A stretch of 64,000 nucleotides of DNA from Chryseobacterium sp. ISL-80 (GTDB taxonomy: Bacteria > Bacillota > Bacilli > Bacillales > Cytobacillaceae), in contig JAGGQZ010000015.1 of assembly GCA_018613055.1 (NCBI GenBank), positions 1 to 64,000 of the forward strand, written 5' to 3'. The position numbers and the translations under genes were made by a program. The number at the start of each line of letters is the position of its first letter. Positions within the stretch are counted from its first letter, which is position 1. A model generated the notes under the pieces. It was not told the DNA's origin. It saw nothing but the letters and a program-made list of their open reading frames with translations, and searched no databases. This document shows, piece by piece, positions 43,801 to 53,880 of the stretch.

Positions 43801-44115
43801 ATGAAAAAACTATGGGAAAACTATTCTTACGCTTTAATTCTTCTTGCTGTCAGCCTGATTTTTTCACTCGTGGCAAAAGCACAATTAAATAACGATGATG
43901 CATACATAACTGTTACTATAGAAGAAGGGCAATCACTGTGGGAGGTTGCTGAGACATACGCCAGTGAACATCATTTGTCGAAAAATGAATTCGTGAGCTG
44001 GGTAGAAAAAGAAAATGCGATCGTAGGAGAAAAGGTTTTTCCAGGAGATGAACTTGTCATCCCGGTAAAAGCGGAATATGTAGAACCTACCCAAATTGCC
44101 GGAGCAGAAAGATAA
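43801..44115 (+). CDS. yneA: Cell division suppressor YneA
   Basis: The 104-aa protein has an N-terminal membrane segment (about 9-26) and a LysM domain (TVTIEEGQSLWEVAETYA...GDELVIPV). It is made during the SOS response to delay division. It starts at ATG43801 after AGGGAGTG and is first in the yneA-yneB-ynzC operon. Confidence 0.93.
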   Translation: MKKLWENYSYALILLAVSLIFSLVAKAQLNNDDAYITVTIEEGQSLWEVAETYASEHHLSKNEFVSWVEKENAIVGEKVFPGDELVIPVKAEYVEPTQIAGAER

Positions 44116-44131
44116 TTTGTACATAGAATAA

Positions 44132-44788
<657 letters not shown>

Positions 44789-44863
44789 GGCTCCTTTCTT
44801 GTAAAACCCAAAAAAATTTAGTAAGATGTCATTTGACGTAATTTTTTACAAAGGAGCTTTACA

Positions 44864-45097
44864 ATGCTATCAAGTGATAAAATTGCTAGAATCAACGAAC
44901 TGGCAAGGAAAGCAAAAACATCGAAGCTGAATGAAGAGGAAGCAAAGGAACAGACAAAGCTTCGCGCCGAGTATCTCCAGTCATTCCGTTCTTCTATGCT
45001 CAACACACTAAAGGGAGTTACCATTGTCGATCCTGAGGGAAATGATGTGACACCTGAAAAATTAAAAGAAGAAAAAATGAAGAATAAACTTCATTAA
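44864..45097 (+). CDS. ynzC: YnzC, DUF896 protein
   Basis: The 77-aa helical protein has the DUF896 pattern [21 protein letters not shown] and [12 protein letters not shown]. It is the third gene of the SOS operon. AAAGGAG precedes ATG44864. Confidence 0.92.
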   Translation: MLSSDKIARINELARKAKTSKLNEEEAKEQTKLRAEYLQSFRSSMLNTLKGVTIVDPEGNDVTPEKLKEEKMKNKLH

Positions 45098-45109
45098 TAT
45101 ATTTAATTT

Positions 45110-45143
45110 GGAATACATGAGAGAATGTATTCCATTTTTATTT
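45110..45143 (+). terminator. Terminator of the yneA-yneB-ynzC operon
   Basis: GGAATACAT, 6-nt loop, ATGTATTCC, then ATTTTTATTTTA. Confidence 0.88.
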
Positions 45144-45413
45144 TACCAGCAAGACAGATAAAACAACTGAAATAGAATGTTTTATACGACTTCTAAAGTG
45201 GAAAATCAGCACTGAGGCCAATTAAAACTCATAGCTTCGAAGTTGTATTCCGTCTTCATCTAAACTGTTCGCTTACATAAGTACAGCGAGTATGTGTCAA
45301 AATAAATAACAATACGGCCTTTTCTGTCTCCTTCAGGCATAATTTGTTGTATAATAATTTCTCTCGCTATAATATTAAGGATGTAGCCAGTACCTATAGA
45401 AAGGATGTATTTC
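45144..45413 (+). promoter_or_regulatory. Upstream region of tkt
   Basis: About 270 bp without a gene. A TATAAT box at 45351-45356 (with TTG just before it) is the likely tkt -10; the -35 match is weak. No riboswitch motif was recognised. Confidence 0.4.
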
Positions 45414-47423
45414 ATGTTTAAAGAAATTGATATGCTATCAATTGATTCCATTCGTACTTTATCAATTGATGCGATTGAAAAAGCAAATTCAGGCCACCCG
45501 GGCATGCCGATGGGGGCAGCACCGATGGCTTACACATTATGGACTCGTTATATGAACATCAACCCTAAGAATCCAGAATGGTTCAACCGCGACCGTTTTG
45601 TCTTGTCTGCCGGCCATGGTTCTATGCTGCTGTATAGCTTGTTGCACCTTGCAGGTTATGATTTATCAATGGAAGATATTAAGCAATTCCGTCAGTGGGG
45701 AAGCAAGACACCAGGACATCCTGAGTTTGGACACACTGCCGGTGTGGACGCAACAACTGGACCGCTTGGCCAGGGAATTGCCATGGCAGTTGGTATGGCA
45801 ATGGCTGAACAGCATCTAGCTGCTGTCTATAACAAGGATAACTATAATATCGTTGATCACTATACATATAGCATTTGCGGTGATGGCGATTTAATGGAAG
45901 GCGTTTCTGCTGAAGCAGCATCCCTTGCGGCTCACCTGAAATTGGGCAAGATGATTGTCCTTTACGATTCAAATGATATATCACTCGACGGCGACCTTAA
46001 TAAGTCGTTCTCTGAAAGCATTGAAGGCCGTTTCAAGGCGTACGGATGGCAATATATCCGCGTTGAAGATGGAAACAACCTGGAAGAAATCGCAAGAGCG
46101 ATCGAGGAAGCAAAAACAGATTCAGATCGTCCGACAATGATTGAAGTTAAGACAATCATCGGATATGGATCACCGAACCTCTCTGGTAAATCAGATGTTC
46201 ACGGAGCTCCGCTTGGCGCTGATGAATTGAAGCTGACTAAGGAAGCTTACAAGTGGACATTTGAAGAAGACTTCCATGTACCAAGTGAAGTTTATGATCA
46301 CTTCAAACAGCAAATCGCTGATAAAGGTGAACAAACAGAACAAGCATGGAATGAACAATTGTCTCAATATAAGAGTGAGTATCCAGAACTAGGTGCCCAG
46401 CTTGAAAAAGCTATGAAGGGTGAGTTAGTAGAGGGATGGGATAAGGACATTCCAGTATACGAAGAAGGCAAGAGCCTTGCCAGCCGTGCATCTTCTGGTG
46501 AAGCACTTAACGGCATTGCGAAAAACCTTCCTTACTTGATCGGCGGATCTGCTGACCTTGCTGGTTCAAACAAAACAATGATCAAGGGAACAGGTGACTT
46601 CTTCCCAGGTTCATTCGAAGGCCGCAACATCTGGTTCGGCGTACGTGAATTCGCAATGGGAGCAGCTATGAACGGTATGGCACTTCACGGCGGCCTGAAG
46701 GTGTTCGGCGGAACATTCTTCGTATTCTCTGATTACCTAAAGCCGGCAATCAGACTTGCTGCATTAATGGGATTGCCTGTAACCTATGTGTTCACACATG
46801 ACAGCATAGCGGTTGGGGAAGATGGTCCAACGCACGAGCCTGTAGAACAGCTTGCCGGACTTCGAGCAATGCCAAACTTGTCAGTGATTCGTCCTGCAGA
46901 TGGCAACGAAACAGCAGCAGCATGGAAGCTGGCAATAGAATCAACTAAGAATCCTACAGCTCTAGTGCTGACTCGCCAAAACTTGCCGACAATCAAGAAT
47001 ACGGACAAGAATGCTTACGAGGGCGTATCAAAAGGTGCTTACGTCATTTCTCCAGCTGGGAAAGAAACAGCTGATGCTATGATCCTTGCAGCTGGTTCAG
47101 AAGTCGGCCTTGCTGTAAAAGCACAGGAAGCTCTTGCTTCAGAAGGCATCGATGTGGCTGTTGTCAGCATGCCTGCATGGGATCGCTTCGAGCAGCAATC
47201 AAAGGAATACAAAGAAAGTGTCATTCCAAAGTCTGTCAAAAAGCGTCTTGGAATCGAAATGGGCTCTTCACTAGGATGGCACCGTTATGTTGGCGATGAG
47301 GGAGAAGTCCTTGCGATCGATACATTTGGTGCATCAGCTCCAGGTGAAAAGATCATGGAAGAGTATGGATTCTCTGTCAACAATGTAGTCGCTCGCGTAA
47401 AAGCATTGATCGAACAAAACTAA
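45414..47423 (+). CDS. tkt: Transketolase
   Basis: The 669-aa thiamine-dependent enzyme of the pentose phosphate pathway has [53 protein letters not shown] and [21 protein letters not shown]45414 is 8 nt after AAGGA; ATG45405 overlaps the ribosome site. The position after ynzC is as in B. subtilis. Confidence 0.97.
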   Translation: MFKEIDMLSIDSIRTLSIDAIEKANSGHPGMPMGAAPMAYTLWTRYMNINPKNPEWFNRDRFVLSAGHGSMLLYSLLHLAGYDLSMEDIKQFRQWGSKTPGHPEFGHTAGVDATTGPLGQGIAMAVGMAMAEQHLAAVYNKDNYNIVDHYTYSICGDGDLMEGVSAEAASLAAHLKLGKMIVLYDSNDISLDGDLNKSFSESIEGRFKAYGWQYIRVEDGNNLEEIARAIEEAKTDSDRPTMIEVKTIIGYGSPNLSGKSDVHGAPLGADELKLTKEAYKWTFEEDFHVPSEVYDHFKQQIADKGEQTEQAWNEQLSQYKSEYPELGAQLEKAMKGELVEGWDKDIPVYEEGKSLASRASSGEALNGIAKNLPYLIGGSADLAGSNKTMIKGTGDFFPGSFEGRNIWFGVREFAMGAAMNGMALHGGLKVFGGTFFVFSDYLKPAIRLAALMGLPVTYVFTHDSIAVGEDGPTHEPVEQLAGLRAMPNLSVIRPADGNETAAAWKLAIESTKNPTALVLTRQNLPTIKNTDKNAYEGVSKGAYVISPAGKETADAMILAAGSEVGLAVKAQEALASEGIDVAVVSMPAWDRFEQQSKEYKESVIPKSVKKRLGIEMGSSLGWHRYVGDEGEVLAIDTFGASAPGEKIMEEYGFSVNNVVARVKALIEQN

Positions 47424-47435
47424 AATTATCTTGAT

Positions 47436-47475
47436 AAAAGAGCACGTAACCATTAATGGTTGCGTGCTCTTTTTG
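47436..47475 (+). terminator. tkt terminator
   Basis: AAAAGAGCACG...CGTGCTCTTTTT with an inner AACCAT/ATGGTT pair gives a stem of about 17 bp with one mismatch. Confidence 0.92.
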
Positions 47476-47580
47476 GTTTGGAAAATATTAGTAAGGATTT
47501 ATGTTAAAATCAATTTGGCTTGATATCGAACAATTAGCTCGATCGCAAGAGCATAACTGTTATATATTTTTTTGTTTCTT

Positions 47581-47610
47581 TGCAACCATAAAGGGGTCGT
47601 CGTCGCCTAA
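47581..47610 (+). promoter_or_regulatory. ECF-type promoter of the second sigma operon
   Basis: TGCAAC (47581-47586), a 17-bp spacer and CGCCTAA (47604-47610) resemble ECF promoters (TGCAAC...CGTCTAA). It lies 30 bp before the sigma start codon and suggests autoregulation. Repeated CGTC steps nearby make the exact -10 uncertain. Confidence 0.5.
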
Positions 47611-47640
47611 AGAATAGAAAGATACAAGGAGGTGCTGCTT

Positions 47641-48195
47641 TTGGAACAGTCAGAACTGATGCTGCGAATCAGGAATGGTGATGAATCTGCTTTCGCTGAG
47701 TTATTGAATCCCCTGATTGAAAAAGCATATAAAACAAGTTACAGTATTGTCCGGTCAAAGGAAGAAGCAGAAGAAGTAGTCCAAAATGCAATGCTGGAAG
47801 CATATCGAAATATTATAGCTGGAAAAGAAATCATTTATTTCAACACCTGGTTTTACAAGCTAGTTTCACATCGCTCGATCGATAACATAAGAAAAAATGC
47901 AAGAATGAAAGAAACGGTAATTGAAATGGAAACGTTAAAAGATCACCGTGGAGTAATGGATAGTGTTCTTCAAGAGGAAATGCAATTCGAGATCAGTCAG
48001 GGCATCCAGTCACTCAAGAACGGGGATTATCGGAATGTATTGCTCCTTTACTACTATCAGGATTTCACCATTCAGGAAGTTTCTGAAATGCTAGGCATAA
48101 AAACTTCAACAGTCAAATCACATCTTCACAGGGCCAGGAAAGCACTTAAAAACCAGTTGATGGAAAATCAAATAATAGGGGTGAGCACTCAATGA
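47641..48195 (+). CDS. ECF sigma factor
   Basis: The 184-aa protein has region 2 (SIVRSKEEAEEVVQNAMLEAYRNI...FNTWFYKLVSHRSIDNIRK) and region 4 (YRNVLLLYYYQDFTIQEVSEMLGIKTSTVKSHLHRARKAL). Start TTG47641 is 6 nt after AAGGAGGTG; a GTG at 47632 lies within the ribosome site. It is co-transcribed with the gene after it. Confidence 0.92.
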   Translation: MEQSELMLRIRNGDESAFAELLNPLIEKAYKTSYSIVRSKEEAEEVVQNAMLEAYRNIIAGKEIIYFNTWFYKLVSHRSIDNIRKNARMKETVIEMETLKDHRGVMDSVLQEEMQFEISQGIQSLKNGDYRNVLLLYYYQDFTIQEVSEMLGIKTSTVKSHLHRARKALKNQLMENQIIGVSTQ

Positions 48196-49214
48196 AAAAT
48201 GAGGACATGATGATCAAAAAGGAGCTAGAGGAAGAAATGAAGAAGATCGAGGTGCCATCATCACTATACGATTTTGCCAAGAATATTAAAGTGGAAGCAG
48301 AACCAAAGAAGGCCACTGTCAAGATGAGGAGAAATAGAAGGTTCCAATTTGCTGCCTCCGCAGTGATCACATTAGGGGTAATCACTGGTTCAGCATTTCT
48401 TAATCCTTCGGTTGCAGAAATGGCTTCTAAAATCCCATATCTTGGCCAGGTATTCAAGACAAAATCTGTTGATGTCATGCTTTGGGAAGCACTAGAGAAG
48501 GAAGGGTATAAAAATTTCTCCCTGGGGATGACACCGGGTGAAGTGACAAAATTTGAAATCAGCATAGAGGGTTCTGAAAAGGATGCAGACCGGGAGAGAG
48601 AGAAAATCACGGAGGTCACAGAGAAAGTTCTTAAAAGTAAAGGCTATGATTCCTATAAAATTAAAGTAAGCTCATATATTCCTCAAGTTACTCCTCTTTC
48701 AAAGGAGGAAGAAGAATTAACTGAGTTAGGTGAAAAACTAGAAGCTGATTTAAAAAAAGCAGGATATGAAATATTGACTGTAAATCCTTTCAACAGTAGT
48801 ATTGAAATTTCCATACCAGTAACAGAAACCAGAGCAGAAGAAATTAAAAACACTACAATTGAATCTGCAAAAACGTATGGGTATGAAAAAGATGTAATCC
48901 TAGAAAGCGTCGATGTTGAAAAAAATAAACGCGAAGGCATTTGGACTGATTATTTGAGGACCATCTATGAAGGACTGGCCCTCAAAAAAGAATTCCATGT
49001 CACAGGATACGCATATTCATACAAACAAAATAAATTGGAAATGTTTATAAAAACCAACCTGGCAGCTTCGGATGATGAAGCTGATGAGACAGTTAATAAA
49101 ATACGTGATGAGATAAACAAATTTATCGATAGTGAAAAGCCGAATTCACTTGTAAAAGAGGATGAATATGAGATCATAGTCCGTGATAAAAATGGAAAAG
49201 AATTGCCATATTGA
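48192..49214 (+). CDS. Anti-sigma factor with DUF4030-like domain
   Basis: The 340-aa protein has a cytoplasmic N-terminus with PSSLYDFAKNIKVE, a membrane segment at about 52-70 and an outer domain of about 260 residues rich in Lys and Glu, resembling DUF4179/DUF4030 proteins. It starts in the end of the sigma gene (ATGA overlap), so it is probably the matching anti-sigma factor. There is no zinc finger. Confidence 0.78.
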   Translation: MKNEDMMIKKELEEEMKKIEVPSSLYDFAKNIKVEAEPKKATVKMRRNRRFQFAASAVITLGVITGSAFLNPSVAEMASKIPYLGQVFKTKSVDVMLWEALEKEGYKNFSLGMTPGEVTKFEISIEGSEKDADREREKITEVTEKVLKSKGYDSYKIKVSSYIPQVTPLSKEEEELTELGEKLEADLKKAGYEILTVNPFNSSIEISIPVTETRAEEIKNTTIESAKTYGYEKDVILESVDVEKNKREGIWTDYLRTIYEGLALKKEFHVTGYAYSYKQNKLEMFIKTNLAASDDEADETVNKIRDEINKFIDSEKPNSLVKEDEYEIIVRDKNGKELPY

Positions 49215-49223
49215 ATAAACAAG

Positions 49224-49251
49224 AAAAAAAGCGGAAACATCCGCTTTTTTT
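49224..49251 (+). terminator. Terminator of the second sigma operon
   Basis: AAAAAAAGCGGA, 4-nt loop, TCCGCTTTTTTT. Confidence 0.9.
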
Positions 49252-49320
49252 GTTTTTTTTTGAGTACATGCTAAAGCACCTACAGTAATTATTGTGAAAG
49301 TAGCCTTCTTTTAGGTAAAA

Positions 49321-49368
49321 TTGAATAGAGAGATAGTAGATGTTAAAATATATACGAACTGATGTTCT
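49321..49368 (+). promoter_or_regulatory. Promoter with LexA box before the VOC gene
   Basis: TTGAAT (49321-49326), 17-bp spacer, TAAAAT (49344-49349) forms a good sigma-A promoter. CGAACTGATGTTCT at 49355-49368 keeps the perfect GAAC-N4-GTTC core of the Bacillus LexA box and sits at the likely transcription start. SOS control of the next gene is predicted. Confidence 0.6.
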
Positions 49369-49389
49369 AAAAAAGAAAGAGGTGCTGTT

Positions 49390-49815
49390 ATGGTAACAGG
49401 AATTGTCCCTTACATAGTAACGAATGGGAATGGCCAGGAAGCAGTGAATTTTTATAAGGAGGCATTGGGAGCAGAAGTGATTAGTCTGCAAACTTTTGGA
49501 GATATGCCTGCAAACCCTGATCATCCTCTTCCTGAAGAAGCAAAGAACCGAGTGTTGAACGCCCAATTGAAAATTGGTGATGCAGGCTTTATGCTTTCAG
49601 ATACATTCCCCGGCCATCCATATCAGCTTGGTTCCCAGGTAACAATCGCGCTAATGGTGGATAATGCCGCTGAAGCAAAAGAAGTCTTTAATAAATTGCA
49701 AGTGGACGGAAAGGTAACAATGCCCCTTCAGGAAACCTTTTGGAGTCCGGCTTACGGCCAGTTGACAGACAAGTTTGGCGTCGAGTGGCAAGTATCAACA
49801 GAAAGTAATAAATAA
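49390..49815 (+). CDS. VOC family protein, PhnB/YjdN-like
   Basis: The 141-aa protein has GIVPYIVTNGNGQEAVNFYKEAL and the C-terminal YGQLTDKFGVEWQVS. It is related in family to the VOC protein at 20107-20502 but not a close copy. Its function is unknown. The LexA box upstream suggests damage induction. Confidence 0.85.
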   Translation: MVTGIVPYIVTNGNGQEAVNFYKEALGAEVISLQTFGDMPANPDHPLPEEAKNRVLNAQLKIGDAGFMLSDTFPGHPYQLGSQVTIALMVDNAAEAKEVFNKLQVDGKVTMPLQETFWSPAYGQLTDKFGVEWQVSTESNK

Positions 49816-49932
49816 TCCCGCGCTGGGCTGCATATGCAGTCTGGCTTATTTTATCTTCATAAAGAGATTGAATGGAAGAACAAAGTGGAATCATTATTAA
49901 TATCAACTTTTGTAAAATAGGAGGAGAATTTT

Positions 49933-50679
49933 ATGCCAGGCAAGTTTGAAGGAAAGACTGTGATTATAACAGGCGGTTCTAATGGAATTGGCAAAGGGAT
50001 CGCAAGAGCATTTGCGCAAGAACATGCTAATGTATGCATCGCAGACATAGATGAATCCAAGGGGGAGGAATTGGTATCTGAACTAAAAGAATGCGGCGGA
50101 CAAGTAAGATTTTATCAAACAGATGTCAGAAAAGAAAAAGATATTGTCAAGCTTGTTGACAGTGTGTTGAGTGACTTCGGACAGATCGATGTATTGGTCA
50201 ATAATGCCGGAGTGTCGCGGTTCAAGCCGTTGTTCGAGCTTACTACTGAAGAGTGGGAGGATGTTGTATTTACCAATCTCAGGAGTGTGTTTATCGGCTC
50301 ACGTGAAGCGGCCAGAAGGATGACTAAAGGTGGACGAATTATCAATATTGCATCAACCAGGGCAACTATGTCTGAACCAAATTCAGAAGCATATGCTTCC
50401 TCTAAAGGCGGAATTGTGGCCTTGACACATGCACTTGCCGCTTCTCTTCAAGAGAAAGGGATTACCGTCAACTCGATAAGCCCCGGGTGGATTCAGACAG
50501 TTGAATATGATGAACTGCGTCAGAAGGACCATCTTCAGCATTGGTCCAACCGTGTCGGGAAACCGGAAGATATTGCAAGGGCTTGCCTGTATTTGGCCGA
50601 TAAGGATAATGATTTTATAAATGGCCAGGACCTTGTCATCGATGGCGGAATGACGCGTAAAATGATTTATGAAGAATAA
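49933..50679 (+). CDS. Short-chain dehydrogenase/reductase
   Basis: The 248-aa classical SDR has the nucleotide motif TGGSNGIGKGIA, NNAG, catalytic Ser in NIASTRAT and Tyr/Lys in YASSK. ADIDES after the second strand favours NAD over NADP. The substrate is unknown. AGGAGGAG precedes ATG49933. Confidence 0.92.
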   Translation: MPGKFEGKTVIITGGSNGIGKGIARAFAQEHANVCIADIDESKGEELVSELKECGGQVRFYQTDVRKEKDIVKLVDSVLSDFGQIDVLVNNAGVSRFKPLFELTTEEWEDVVFTNLRSVFIGSREAARRMTKGGRIINIASTRATMSEPNSEAYASSKGGIVALTHALAASLQEKGITVNSISPGWIQTVEYDELRQKDHLQHWSNRVGKPEDIARACLYLADKDNDFINGQDLVIDGGMTRKMIYEE

Positions 50680-50778
50680 GGATTCAGGGAGCTGCTAAAA
50701 ATGATAGCGGCTCCCTTTCAACTTCAGATGATTTCTAATAAAATAGAAATAGAAAATCATTTGGGAGAGAACGAACGA

Positions 50779-51465
50779 ATGAAAAAGAAACCTAAAAAGA
50801 AAAAGCAGGTCCAAAGGAACTTCAATCTGGCAATCTTATTGTTTCTTGCCTTTGTAGGTTTCTTTCTGTTTGATAGATTCCTTGATTTAGATATTTATAG
50901 CTTAAAGAAGATGAATGTTGGGGTGAGCAGTTCGATTGGTGAAGTTGCTAAATATACTCCGATGATTGCGGAGGAATTGAAAAAGGTAGGCCTTGAGGAA
51001 CACACCGTTACTGTTGCTGCCCTGATGATGCAGGAAAGCAAAGGAAAGGGCGGTGATCCCATGCAAGCTTCTGAATCCATGGGGTTAGCGCCTAATACGA
51101 TCCAGGATCCGCAGCAAAGTATCCAGCAGGGTGTGAAATATTTTCAACGGGTGATGGATTATGGTAAAAAGATGCAAGTCGATTTTCCAACGGTTATCCA
51201 GGCATATAATATGGGAATCGGCTATATCGATTTTGTAGCTCAAAATGGCAACAAGCACAGCGAGGAACTCGCAAAGAAGTTTTCAATGATCCAGGTAGAG
51301 AAAAATCCGAAAACCTATAATTGCGGAGGCGATAAGAATAATTTTCGCTATCCGTATTGCTACGGCGATTTCACCTATAGCACGAAAGTTGCCAGGCATA
51401 TGGAAACCATTTCGGTCAACAGCCCTGGAAGTTTAAGTGAAGGTTCAACCAAAGAAGCATTCTAA
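50779..51465 (+). CDS. Membrane-anchored lysozyme-like/lytic transglycosylase
   Basis: The 228-aa protein has a basic N-terminus, one membrane segment at about 17-36 and an outer lysozyme-like domain (HTVTVAALMMQESKGKGGDPMQASESMG with the catalytic Glu, then IQQGVKYFQRVMDYG and VIQAYNMGIGYIDFV), as in CwlT-like enzymes. It would cut peptidoglycan glycan strands. ATG50779 follows GGGAGAG; a longer upstream frame has no support. Confidence 0.85.
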   Translation: MKKKPKKKKQVQRNFNLAILLFLAFVGFFLFDRFLDLDIYSLKKMNVGVSSSIGEVAKYTPMIAEELKKVGLEEHTVTVAALMMQESKGKGGDPMQASESMGLAPNTIQDPQQSIQQGVKYFQRVMDYGKKMQVDFPTVIQAYNMGIGYIDFVAQNGNKHSEELAKKFSMIQVEKNPKTYNCGGDKNNFRYPYCYGDFTYSTKVARHMETISVNSPGSLSEGSTKEAF

Positions 51466-51524
51466 TTATTTTGGTTGACTTTTCCAACAATTACAAATTT
51501 AAATAAATTAACTAAAGTTGAAGG

Positions 51525-51651
51525 GAGTGAGAGGATACATGTCTGACCATATAAAACGAACCTCGGGACTGGAATGTTTGCCTCTCACTCATACGGATGA
51601 ATGAAAGTAGAGAAATGAACCACGAGGGTAATGAATCCTCGTGTTTTTTTG
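51525..51651 (+). ncRNA. Structured leader with terminator upstream of the phosphotransferase gene
   Basis: GAGTGAGAGG (51525-51534) and CCTCTCACTC (51581-51590) are a perfect 10-bp pair around a 46-nt loop. A terminator follows: CACGAGG (51621-51627), CCTCGTG (51637-51643), then T8. AACCTCGG in the first loop could compete with the terminator stem. It may be an attenuator or a small RNA. It lacks T-box and S-box motifs. Confidence 0.45.
51539..51604 (+). CDS. Possible leader peptide (21 aa)
   Basis: A short frame starts at ATG51539 close behind GAGAGG and ends with TGA before the terminator. It lies inside the hairpin of the leader. Its ribosome site is part of the 10-bp stem, so folding would shut it off. 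It may be chance. Confidence 0.3.
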   Translation: MSDHIKRTSGLECLPLTHTDE

Positions 51652-51701
51652 CGCAGCATCAATCCCCTTGGTTGTTTTAAACCATATTGGAGGGATTAAC
51701 A

Positions 51702-52688
51702 ATGATGAAACTGACCACAATGCAAAAGGTAGTAGAAACGGTAAATGATGAATGGAAAAGTACCCTGGCAGAAGAAATCCTAGAAATGTGGGGCCATGAT
51801 CCTGGGTCTGTCTATTACTTTCGCGCAAGCTCGAACTTTTTGTTTGTTTTTAAAAAGGCAGGGAAAAGATATTTTCTAAGATTCAGTGATGCTGAGGAAA
51901 AAGCCTATTCACATATTGAGAGTGAAATGAAGATCCTTGATTATTTGCGGAAACAGTCAATTCGCGTTGCGCTGCCAGTGAAATCATTGAATGGAAATTT
52001 CATTGAGCGTGTTGAGACGAATAGTGGAATGTATTATGCAGTAGTCTTTGATGCGCTTCCTGGTAAGCCATTAGAGATAGAGGACCTGGAAGAAGCTGAT
52101 TTTCTTAACTGGGGTAACCATCTGGGTAAGCTTCATAGGATTTTTAAGCAAATGCCATCAGAATATAGGGATGGCCGTCAAAGTTGGCAGAATCAATTAA
52201 GTACAGCACACAAAAAATTGCCGACTCAGGAAAAAGCTGCATTAATGGAATTGAGTACAATCAACCAGTGGGCCAAAGGCTTGCCTGTAACCAATGATCA
52301 TTTTGGGTTGATCCATTATGACTTTGAATTGGACAATTTAAGCTGGATGGACGAAGAACTTGGGATGTTGGATTTTGATGATAGTATGAATCATTGGTTT
52401 GTCGCGGATATTGCCTTTGCTTTAAGAGATATCCTTAAAACAAGTGATGATCTTGAAAATCCCTTTGTCAAAGCATTCATCACCGGTTATCAATCCGAAA
52501 CCACTCTTGACCGTCAGCTGGTACACGAAATTCCAATGTTCATTCGCATGCATAACATAATCACCTTTGTAAAATTATTGCAGATAGCAGAAGTCCCAGA
52601 TGGCTTTACTTTAACTGAAGGGCTGCTCAATCTAAAAGCAAAATTAGAGAATTATATTCAGATGTATCGAGACTCATTTAAAGCTTAA
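51702..52688 (+). CDS. Aminoglycoside phosphotransferase/choline-kinase family protein
   Basis: The 328-aa kinase-like protein has an N-lobe with YYFRASSNFLFVFKKAGKRYFLRF, then the catalytic loop LIHYDFELDNLSW (HxDxxxxN) and the metal motif MLDFDDS. Natural substrates of such chromosomal proteins are mostly unknown. ATG51702 is 7 nt after GGAGGG. It may be controlled by the structured leader upstream. Confidence 0.85.
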   Translation: MMKLTTMQKVVETVNDEWKSTLAEEILEMWGHDPGSVYYFRASSNFLFVFKKAGKRYFLRFSDAEEKAYSHIESEMKILDYLRKQSIRVALPVKSLNGNFIERVETNSGMYYAVVFDALPGKPLEIEDLEEADFLNWGNHLGKLHRIFKQMPSEYRDGRQSWQNQLSTAHKKLPTQEKAALMELSTINQWAKGLPVTNDHFGLIHYDFELDNLSWMDEELGMLDFDDSMNHWFVADIAFALRDILKTSDDLENPFVKAFITGYQSETTLDRQLVHEIPMFIRMHNIITFVKLLQIAEVPDGFTLTEGLLNLKAKLENYIQMYRDSFKA

Positions 52689-52714
52689 CACCCAACTATT
52701 GGGTGTTTTTTTTT
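52687..52714 (+). terminator. Terminator after the phosphotransferase gene
   Basis: AACACCC, 7-nt loop, GGGTGTT, then a T-run of about ten. Confidence 0.9.
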
Positions 52715-52804
52715 CGAGTTGGGGAAATTTTGCAGGAAAAAAGAAATAAAAAGGTAAATATATTAGTAATAAATACCCATAATATGAAACAGGAGGTGTA
52801 CCGA

Positions 52805-52954
52805 ATGTTTGAGTATGGAAAGGATATTCCGCTAGAAGGTGCTTTAGTGAATCAGGCTGCCCAGCAGGAAAAGGCAGCAGAACAACAAATGAACGAAGGA
52901 ACCATTTTCAGCTTTGACCACCGTAAGGACATTCCGTTGGACGGAGTTAAATAA
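52805..52954 (+). CDS. Small protein with duplicated KDIPL motif (49 aa)
   Basis: The protein begins MFEYGKDIPLEG and ends FDHRKDIPLDG, so one motif of about nine residues sits at each end of a Gln/Glu/Ala-rich helix. AGGAGGTG precedes ATG52805 and a terminator follows, so it is a genuine single gene. The family is not recognised. Confidence 0.7.
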   Translation: MFEYGKDIPLEGALVNQAAQQEKAAEQQMNEGTIFSFDHRKDIPLDGVK

Positions 52955-52960
52955 TCAGTA

Positions 52961-52987
52961 AAAAAAGCCTGAAAACAGGCTTTTTTT
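52961..52987. terminator. Bidirectional terminator
   Basis: AAAAAAGCCTG, short loop, CAGGCTTTTTTT between the 49-aa gene and azoR. Confidence 0.88.
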
Positions 52988-52992
52988 GTTGT

Positions 52993-53628
52993 CTAGAATT
53001 GTTTTGCAAGTTCGTTTGCACGCTGGATGGCTTGCTGTTTGATTTCCTCTGCTTTCTCAGGCATAGCTGCCATTCCTTCAATCGCAAGTGTATCTGCATC
53101 TTCTATACCCATGAATGCCAGAACCGTGCGCAAGTAACGGTCGCCGAACTCCATTTCTTTAGCAGGGCCTTCGGAATAGATTCCGCCGCGTGCCTGGATA
53201 TGGAGAGCTTTCTTGCCGCCAAGCAGCCCAACCGGTCCCTCTGCTGTGTATTTAAAAGTTTTTCCCGCAATCGCGATATTATCAATGTAAGCCTTCATTT
53301 TAGGAGGGAAGCTGAAGTTCCAGAAAGGAGTTACAAAGATATACTTGTCGCCGGCAACGAACTGGTCAGTCAGGGTATTGATTGCACTGACTTTTTGCTT
53401 TTCGTCGTCACTAAGCTGTTCGAAAGCTGAACCTTTCTGTAACTTGCCCCAGCCGCTGAAAACATCTGTATCAATAAATGGAACATCCATTTTATAAAGG
53501 TCGAGTCTGACCACTTCATCTTCAGGGTTGTTTTCACGGTAAGCTTTGATGAATTCCTCACCAACCGTTAAACTGAATGATTCTTCAACGGGTTTCGGGT
53601 TCGCAGTAATATAAAGTACAGTAGCCAT
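52993..53628 (-). CDS. azoR: FMN-dependent NADH:quinone/azo reductase
   Basis: The 211-aa flavodoxin-fold enzyme of the AzoR family has [16 protein letters not shown] for FMN phosphate binding, [20 protein letters not shown] and a [13 protein letters not shown] loop. It reduces azo dyes and quinones with NADH and is usually linked to electrophile stress. Its start lies 12 nt from a good ribosome site on the minus strand. Confidence 0.92.
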   Translation of the reverse strand: MATVLYITANPKPVEESFSLTVGEEFIKAYRENNPEDEVVRLDLYKMDVPFIDTDVFSGWGKLQKGSAFEQLSDDEKQKVSAINTLTDQFVAGDKYIFVTPFWNFSFPPKMKAYIDNIAIAGKTFKYTAEGPVGLLGGKKALHIQARGGIYSEGPAKEMEFGDRYLRTVLAFMGIEDADTLAIEGMAAMPEKAEEIKQQAIQRANELAKQF

Positions 53629-53880
53629 GTATAGTCATCCTTTCTCTTTCAAAGTAACATTGATATATTCCCCTGATTAGGACCGACTATTCCTCTTTTT
53701 CGAAAAAAATGGGCATTGCTGCTAAAGTCGTGACAACGGAAGAGGTTAAATTTATAATAAAATGTAAGAAAGTTTTGAATTCGACAAGATTAGTGGATAT
53801 TTTCGGCATCTTTAGACAAACGCAGACCGATCGTTTTTCTATAATAAAGACAAAAGCTTGTCTGCAGAGGAGGGGATCAG

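Noticed and set aside
51525-51651. T-box or SAM riboswitch
   Set aside because: Neither the T-box bulge motif nor the S-box conserved core is present.
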